A stretch of 31,837 bases of DNA, taken from assembly GCA_900128395.1 (NCBI GenBank), contig LT649367.1, positions 1 to 31,837 of the forward strand. The letters run 5' to 3'. Position 1 is the stretch's first letter. Every line of letters starts with the position of its first letter. The stretch comes from Stramenopiles sp. TOSAG23-2. Its lineage: Eukaryota > Sar. The position numbers were made by a program, and so were the translations under genes. Under the pieces are notes generated by a model. The model had not been told where the DNA came from. It searched no databases and worked only from the letters and a program-made list of their open reading frames with translations. Positions 27,518 through 31,837 of this stretch are shown in pieces.

Positions 27518-27572
27518 TAGAGATAAATTATATCATGCTTTAAAGTATTAAAAAAATTACGCGAGAAGAATT
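27518..27572 (+). pseudogene. Orphan copy of the 3' end of the downstream glycosyltransferase-like gene
   Basis: TAGAGATAAATTATATCATG and the following ~35 bp match 29163-29217 with only three or four changes (e.g. GCTTTAAAG for GCTTTGAAG, TTACGCG for TTATGCG). Downstream, this copy codes the last residues (Arg-Asp-Lys-Leu-Tyr-His-Ala-Leu-Lys-Tyr) and the start of the 3' UTR. Here it follows the stop of an unrelated gene and its coding capacity is unused. It is likely the residue of a duplicated gene whose body was replaced or lost. Confidence 0.75.
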
Positions 27573-28095
27573 AATTAAAATTTGATACAAAAAAACGTAG
27601 AACTGTGTGTGCTTGTAAAACCTCTTCAGTCTTAAAATAGTTTTGTAAATTCTTTTGCCCTATCAAAATTTTAGCCTGGCAGGTAGTTTTATACCATAAC
27701 CATAATAAAATATAACGTATCACTATGTAACTTATACACACCTCTTATTGATTATTGAGATCCTTTAAATTTCTATTTTGTACTTAAAGAGGTTATTAGA
27801 ATACAAAAATGAAGTGAAGAAGAAGGTAGAAGGATCACAAAGTTCGTTATAGACACACATTTAGTCAAAGAAAAACATGTAGATTGTAAGTGGGTTGATG
27901 CAGAGAGAGATGACGACAAGAGAAAGTCTATAATATATATTATTCATATCTGAGGTACTGATATACTTCGTAGGTATAATATACAAATTTAACAGTACGT
28001 ATCGCCTTTATTTTCATCTTTCAATAACACTGGTGGTATTCTACAACTATATATATATATATATATAGTTCCGTAAAGAAAAAAAAGTAAGAAAT
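27573..28095. other. Intergenic region upstream of glycosyltransferase-like gene
   Basis: AT-rich with a (TA)n run at about 28050-28068. No further homology to the flanking genes was seen beyond the 3'-end copy at its left edge. Confidence 0.4.
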
Positions 28096-29196
28096 ATGGG
28101 AAAGAGAAAAACATCATCTTCTTCTGCATCATCTTCCCGTAATAATAACAGAAAGAAAAAGAAAATAATATCTACTAATAATTATAAAGATGCATTTTTA
28201 ATAAGAACATATAATCCATCAACTACTGCAATACAAAGAATTTTAAAATGGTGTATTGAAATTAAAAATTATAATAATAATAATAATAATAACCAACAAA
28301 TGGATTTTTGGATAAGTATAGATTGTACATTACCACGTTTAAATACTATCTTAAACGCTAAAAGCAAGGTAGATAACCATGGGAGGAAGAGAATTGAATG
28401 TGGTGTGAATCATGCTGATACAATAGCAAATATAACTGTTAAGGAACAAATCATCGATACAGTAAATACTAATGTCGATTTTAAAAATGATATAAAGATT
28501 GGAACAGATATCTATTTTCACGAATATACAGAATCAGATTTAATTTCATTGTATCCTAAGTTAAATGAAATAAATTCAGACAAAGCATATTCCAATTCAA
28601 GAATTAAGAAAGGGAATCGTTGTTCATTAGCTTGGGGTATGCATTGTGAAGCAATCAATTATTGGTACCGCGATGAAATTATAAACAAGTCAAATAGTAA
28701 TAGTAGTAGTAATCTTGATTTGTATTATAAAAATATTTGGGTATTTGAAGATGATGTAGGGTATTCTGGAAACATTTGTAATCTGCTTTCATATTATAAA
28801 AAGAATGAAGAATATGTAAATGCAGATGTTATAACATCAAATTTAACAAATGTTAAAAAACGTTGGTGTTGGAGAGATACTTGTAGTGAAAATTATAATA
28901 TAAATTATCCAATGAAAATAAGATATCAAACACAAGAACATTGTCAAAGATTTTCTTCAAAATTTTTAAATCATTTACATATGATAGGTATTGAAAAAGG
29001 TTGCCATGCATGGAGTGAATCGTTTGTACCGACTGCTTGTCTAGCAGATGGATTTATATTGAAATTTTTTGAAAAGTCACACATTGGTCCAACCTACGCT
29101 TGGAATGGACGAGTCGAAGCTAAAGAATGGGAGAAAATTATAAATTCCTATTCCAATAGGCCTAGAGATAAATTATATCATGCTTTGAAGTATTAA
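28096..29196 (+). CDS. Glycosyltransferase-like protein, family not identified
   Basis: The 366-residue product has a basic, Ser- and Lys-rich N-terminus (1-30) and an Asn tract (about 58-65), with no signal peptide or membrane anchor. From about residue 32 the pattern resembles a GT-A fold: a beta strand with Phe-Leu-Ile-Arg-Thr-Tyr, then Phe-Trp-Ile-Ser-Ile-Asp. Later a Trp-Val-Phe-Glu-Asp-Asp-Val-Gly-Tyr-Ser-Gly segment (about 215-225) is positioned like the metal-binding DxD/EDD motif of glycosyltransferases that build glycans. Conserved-looking Cys and Trp residues (about 255-265, 308-312) follow. Substrate, family number and location are not clear. The last ten codons and early 3' UTR are duplicated upstream at 27518. 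Confidence 0.5.
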   Translation: MGKRKTSSSSASSSRNNNRKKKKIISTNNYKDAFLIRTYNPSTTAIQRILKWCIEIKNYNNNNNNNQQMDFWISIDCTLPRLNTILNAKSKVDNHGRKRIECGVNHADTIANITVKEQIIDTVNTNVDFKNDIKIGTDIYFHEYTESDLISLYPKLNEINSDKAYSNSRIKKGNRCSLAWGMHCEAINYWYRDEIINKSNSNSSSNLDLYYKNIWVFEDDVGYSGNICNLLSYYKKNEEYVNADVITSNLTNVKKRWCWRDTCSENYNINYPMKIRYQTQEHCQRFSSKFLNHLHMIGIEKGCHAWSESFVPTACLADGFILKFFEKSHIGPTYAWNGRVEAKEWEKIINSYSNRPRDKLYHALKY

Positions 29197-29378
29197 AGAA
29201 ATTATGCGAGAAGAATTATATTAAAACAAAGAATTAAAATTTTATACCCAGAGTATCATGTACATATATATATATGCATATTATGTGTGATAATGTACAC
29301 AATATTTTTTTTCATTTTTACGTGCACCACACGCATTTTTTTTTTTTTAAATTAAAACTTTACTCTCCTCACAAACCT

Positions 29379-29505
29379 TTATACTAAAATTTCAAATGGA
29401 ACTACAGGAAGTGCTTCAGATGGAGATCCAGGGCCGTATAAGGAACATGAAAGCAATTCGCATGCATATGATGCCCATAAATAACGTATCAATGTGTTTG
29501 ACGTT
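29379..29505 (-). pseudogene. Severed conserved C-terminus of the sialate O-acetylesterase
   Basis: Read on the minus strand in the same frame as the esterase, these 42 codons give an Ile-Arg-Tyr-Leu-Trp-Ala segment, paired Cys, Leu-Tyr-Gly-Pro, and a Leu-Pro-Val-Val-Pro-Phe end before a TAA at 29381-29379. An 'RYxW ... LPxxPF' ending is the usual C-terminus of sialate O-acetylesterases. It lies beyond the present stop codon, after a 126-bp duplicated insertion. Confidence 0.75.
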
Positions 29506-29682
29506 GTCATATGCATTTCATTATTGTTCATACTTTTAAGTAAAATTGTAGATGAACGTTTGATTATATGATATATATATTATAATATATATTATATATA
29601 TATACTCTTTTAATAAAGTACGAATCGCGTTGTCATATGCATTTCATTATTGTTCATACTTTTAAGTAAAATTGTAGATGAA
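29502..29682. repeat. 55-bp direct repeat framing a 71-bp spacer at the esterase 3' end
   Basis: 29502-29556 and 29628-29682 are identical, from CGTTGTCATATGC to GTAGATGAA, with a 126-bp offset. The 71-bp spacer is almost wholly A/T. Because 126 is a multiple of three, both copies are in the esterase frame; the spacer supplies an early TAA. Confidence 0.95.
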
Positions 29683-31637
29683 TTTACTGAAGTAACGGCA
29701 CCAGCAACACATTTAGTAACATTTTTTGGATCACAAATTTCCCAACCAACACTTGCATTACGTACATAGACAGCATTCGTATTCTTAAAAGTCAAAAAAA
29801 ATGATGTTCCATCAAAATGTCTTTCGACAGATGAAAGTATGGGACGCTTGATATTTTCTAATTTAATATCGAAAATAAAATTCAATGCTTGATCTCCTAA
29901 TCTAGCACCAAGTTCTTGTTTATGTCTACTATGAACGGAACCATATGGGCTTGTTTTATCGCCTAAATCAATAGCACTAGACATATATGTATGTGGCATT
30001 TTTTCATTTGGTACGTAGCCATAACCTGCTGTCTGTGCCCATCGTATTCCCGGTACGTCTAAATTAGATATATAGCTAGCTAGTTGAACAAAACCAAAAT
30101 ATTCAAACGATGAAAACTTCTTGCGCCAATCTGATATCATTTCAGGAAATCGACATTTATATAGCAATGCACCATGTTTTTGTCCAGAATTATTTTCTCC
30201 TTGAAACCATATAACACCACGAATAGTCGTTCGTAGCAAGGGTACTATCATACCATTCCATCCTTGTGTAGGTGATTGGGAGTCGTCCTCAGAAGAAGGT
30301 GATGATGGTGGTGAAGGACAAGCTTTCATTGCATCTTCAGACATCCAAAATTCGATTGGAGTTCCACCCCAGTTTGTATTCAAAATTCCTATTGGTATAT
30401 TTGTTGTTTGGTATACTCTACGGGCAAAAGTCCATGCCAACGCTGACATGTACAACCAATTATCATCTTCGACCACTTGCTTTTGCATCACTACGGAAAT
30501 ATTTGAACCAATACTCCATTTTTCTTCTACCTCTGGTTGTTGATTTAATGGTATTTTTGAAGCAATTTTTTTTGATGTAAATAATCTTATATTTGGATAG
30601 TTGTTTGCATCTTGAACTAATACACTGCCATTAAAAGCATTTTTTAATAAAAATGCCATGTTACTTTGTCCACTTGCAACAAAAACATCACCAAATAAAA
30701 TATCTACTAGTTTTATAATTGTAGATGGTGATGGTAACAAGACAGATGATGATGACGACGATTTAGATTGTGATAATAATAGTTGTGCGGTTACAATATA
30801 TGTTTCTGACGCTGATCCTTTTATCGAGGTTGGCAATGTTGCAATCCATTCACCAGAAGATAAATCAATACTTGCATTGACTATATGCAAAGGTTGATTT
30901 TTTTTATTATAACTGGATGTCGTATATAATGATACCATTACAAGTGATGAAGCGATTAAAGATGATGATGTATCATTCATCGTCGCAGTACCCCATATCT
31001 TTGCAACATATGGTTCACGTTGAAGAACCATATGGTCACCAAATGAAGATGCAAATTGAATAGTTCCAACATTATCGTTTATTCTTTCATTTGTCCTTGT
31101 TGTCACAGTTTCCATAGAAGGCCATGCGGGATCAAAAAAAGTTTGAACTTCAAATCGATAACATCCTAAGCCAGTTTCAATATTTTTATCATAAAAATTA
31201 AACGCATAAACAGCATATTTTTCACTACGATCAGGTTTTGTTGTTATTATAGATACTCCATTTTTATTATTATTATTATTGAACCATTCATAATATTCAT
31301 TAACTCGAGAACTGTTTTTTACGACGAGAGTATATGTAACAGGTTGAGCAGATGGACCTTCTGGACCACCATCTTTGCACGAAGGTGCACGACGTGTATT
31401 ACATACACCGCAAAAGTGCCCAACTGCTGTACGAAAGATACGGCATTCATCTTTTTGTTTTAAATTTAAAACTTCCTCTCCAAATACAGTCAAAAACGCA
31501 GCACCATCATCTAAACTATTGGCATAAAACCAAGTAATTTGTTGGTCTGCAATCGTTGGTCGTCTAGATACAACCATATTTACAATATATATTAATATTA
31601 CTAAAATGCAATATTTAAACTGTTGATGATAATTCAT
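29610..31637 (-). CDS. SIAE: Sialate O-acetylesterase (SGNH hydrolase), C-terminus displaced
   Basis: Removes O-acetyl groups from sialic acids or related sugars, in a secretory or lysosomal compartment. The 675 residues begin with a signal peptide (hydrophobic 9-23). Family motifs are clear: Phe-Gly-Asp-His-Met-Val-Leu-Gln-Arg (199-207), the nucleophile motif Gly-Gln-Ser-Asn-Met (323-327, Ser325), Asn-Trp-Gly-Gly-Thr (422-426), Trp-Phe-Gln-Gly-Glu-Asn (477-482), and the catalytic block with Ile-Asp-Leu-Gly-Asp and Val-His-Ser-Arg-His-Lys-Gln-Glu (556-574; His569). Residues 30-190 form an extra N-terminal region with Cys residues. The last five residues after residue 670 come from a duplicated insertion; the usual C-terminal Tyr-x-Trp ... 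Pro-Phe segment lies downstream at 29379-29505. The active site is intact, but folding could be affected. Confidence 0.9.
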   Translation of the reverse strand: MNYHQQFKYCILVILIYIVNMVVSRRPTIADQQITWFYANSLDDGAAFLTVFGEEVLNLKQKDECRIFRTAVGHFCGVCNTRRAPSCKDGGPEGPSAQPVTYTLVVKNSSRVNEYYEWFNNNNNKNGVSIITTKPDRSEKYAVYAFNFYDKNIETGLGCYRFEVQTFFDPAWPSMETVTTRTNERINDNVGTIQFASSFGDHMVLQREPYVAKIWGTATMNDTSSSLIASSLVMVSLYTTSSYNKKNQPLHIVNASIDLSSGEWIATLPTSIKGSASETYIVTAQLLLSQSKSSSSSSVLLPSPSTIIKLVDILFGDVFVASGQSNMAFLLKNAFNGSVLVQDANNYPNIRLFTSKKIASKIPLNQQPEVEEKWSIGSNISVVMQKQVVEDDNWLYMSALAWTFARRVYQTTNIPIGILNTNWGGTPIEFWMSEDAMKACPSPPSSPSSEDDSQSPTQGWNGMIVPLLRTTIRGVIWFQGENNSGQKHGALLYKCRFPEMISDWRKKFSSFEYFGFVQLASYISNLDVPGIRWAQTAGYGYVPNEKMPHTYMSSAIDLGDKTSPYGSVHSRHKQELGARLGDQALNFIFDIKLENIKRPILSSVERHFDGTSFFLTFKNTNAVYVRNASVGWEICDPKNVTKCVAGAVTSVNSSTILLKSMNNNEMHMTTRFVLY

Positions 31638-31837
31638 ATTTATAAGACCAAAAATATTTTTATGACGTTTCCGATGAATGTTTTGTAAATGTATGTCTTA
31701 TGTGTGTATATTGAATATATATAGATATGAAATATTTTTATTAATTATTTTTAATTTTGTTAAGTGCTTCTTAAAGGTGTGAGATATGGAGCTATTGCCT
31801 GTATTGGCTGCAAAACCTATTTCTTTTGTAGTCTAAG
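31638..31837. other. Upstream flank of the esterase, window edge
   Basis: The promoter side of the esterase gene. A minus-strand frame is open from about 31832 down to about 31705, but a TAG stands directly before it, so a partial gene could only be there if a splice acceptor falls at that CTTAG. Not enough to call. Confidence 0.3.

Noticed and set aside
29610-29625. 18-bp sequence shared between the esterase spacer and the 5' flank of the transporter gene (19296-19313)
   Set aside because: A match of this length between A/T-rich segments is about what chance gives in this window.
29500-29690. Canonical GT-AG intron removing exactly the 126-bp duplication
   Set aside because: No AGGT occurs in the 55-bp copy, so no GT-AG pair within the repeat would restore the frame exactly; a non-canonical intron is not excluded.
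31700-31837. Partial minus-strand gene at the right edge
   Set aside because: The frame is stopped by a TAG next to the window edge and the translation shows no domain.
1-31837. tRNA genes and CRISPR arrays
   Set aside because: No cloverleaf with a TTCGA-type arm and no regularly spaced repeats with unique spacers were seen on either strand.

Overview
The window is nuclear DNA from an AT-rich, gene-dense and apparently intron-poor single-celled eukaryote. The evidence is a cytosolic HSP70 ending in EEVD, the eIF3 subunit G, a TIMELESS/Tof1 homologue, a eukaryotic sialate O-acetylesterase, long Asn/Asp/Ser homopolymer tracts, (TA)n and (GATA)n microsatellites, and long open frames read with the standard code. 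A stramenopile-like protist fits, but lineage is inference; nothing here fixes it. No tRNA, rRNA or CRISPR array was recognised.

Layout. 1-3300: a short coiled-coil protein (+) converging on a 702-residue low-complexity protein of unknown role (-). 3300-6950: an accessory-looking stretch. About 335-bp inverted repeats (3329-3665 and 5375-5698) enclose one gene for a multi-pass membrane protein, followed by an ankyrin-repeat gene whose first 33 codons are exactly duplicated. 7250-19000: housekeeping genes: TIMELESS (-), with a fascin/FRG1-like beta-trefoil near its C-terminus; CCA-adding tRNA nucleotidyltransferase (+); cytosolic HSP70 (-); and cytidine deaminase (+). The 1.2-kb gap between HSP70 and cytidine deaminase holds possible heat-shock elements and a GC-richer segment. 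Inside that segment is a 201-bp element with 17-bp perfect terminal inverted repeats, a flush 9-bp target duplication and four internal hairpins. 19300-26100: a major-facilitator transporter (+), a GON4L-like SANT-domain nuclear protein (-) and EIF3G (-). 26700-31640: a Lys/Asn-rich Cys-cluster protein (+), a glycosyltransferase-like protein (+) and a sialate O-acetylesterase (-).

The genes do not form an operon or one pathway. They are ordinary cell functions (fork protection, tRNA maturation, folding, pyrimidine salvage, translation initiation, chromatin, transport, glycan metabolism) mixed with fast-evolving accessory genes. The recurring theme is recent small-scale rearrangement: the inverted-repeat unit, the 99-bp exact tandem duplication, a copied 3' end shared by two neighbouring genes, and a 126-bp in-frame duplication that cuts the conserved C-terminus off the esterase. 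The strongest candidates for something undescribed are the 201-bp multi-hairpin element at 17455-17655, the inverted-repeat unit at 3329-5698 and the broken esterase 3' end.
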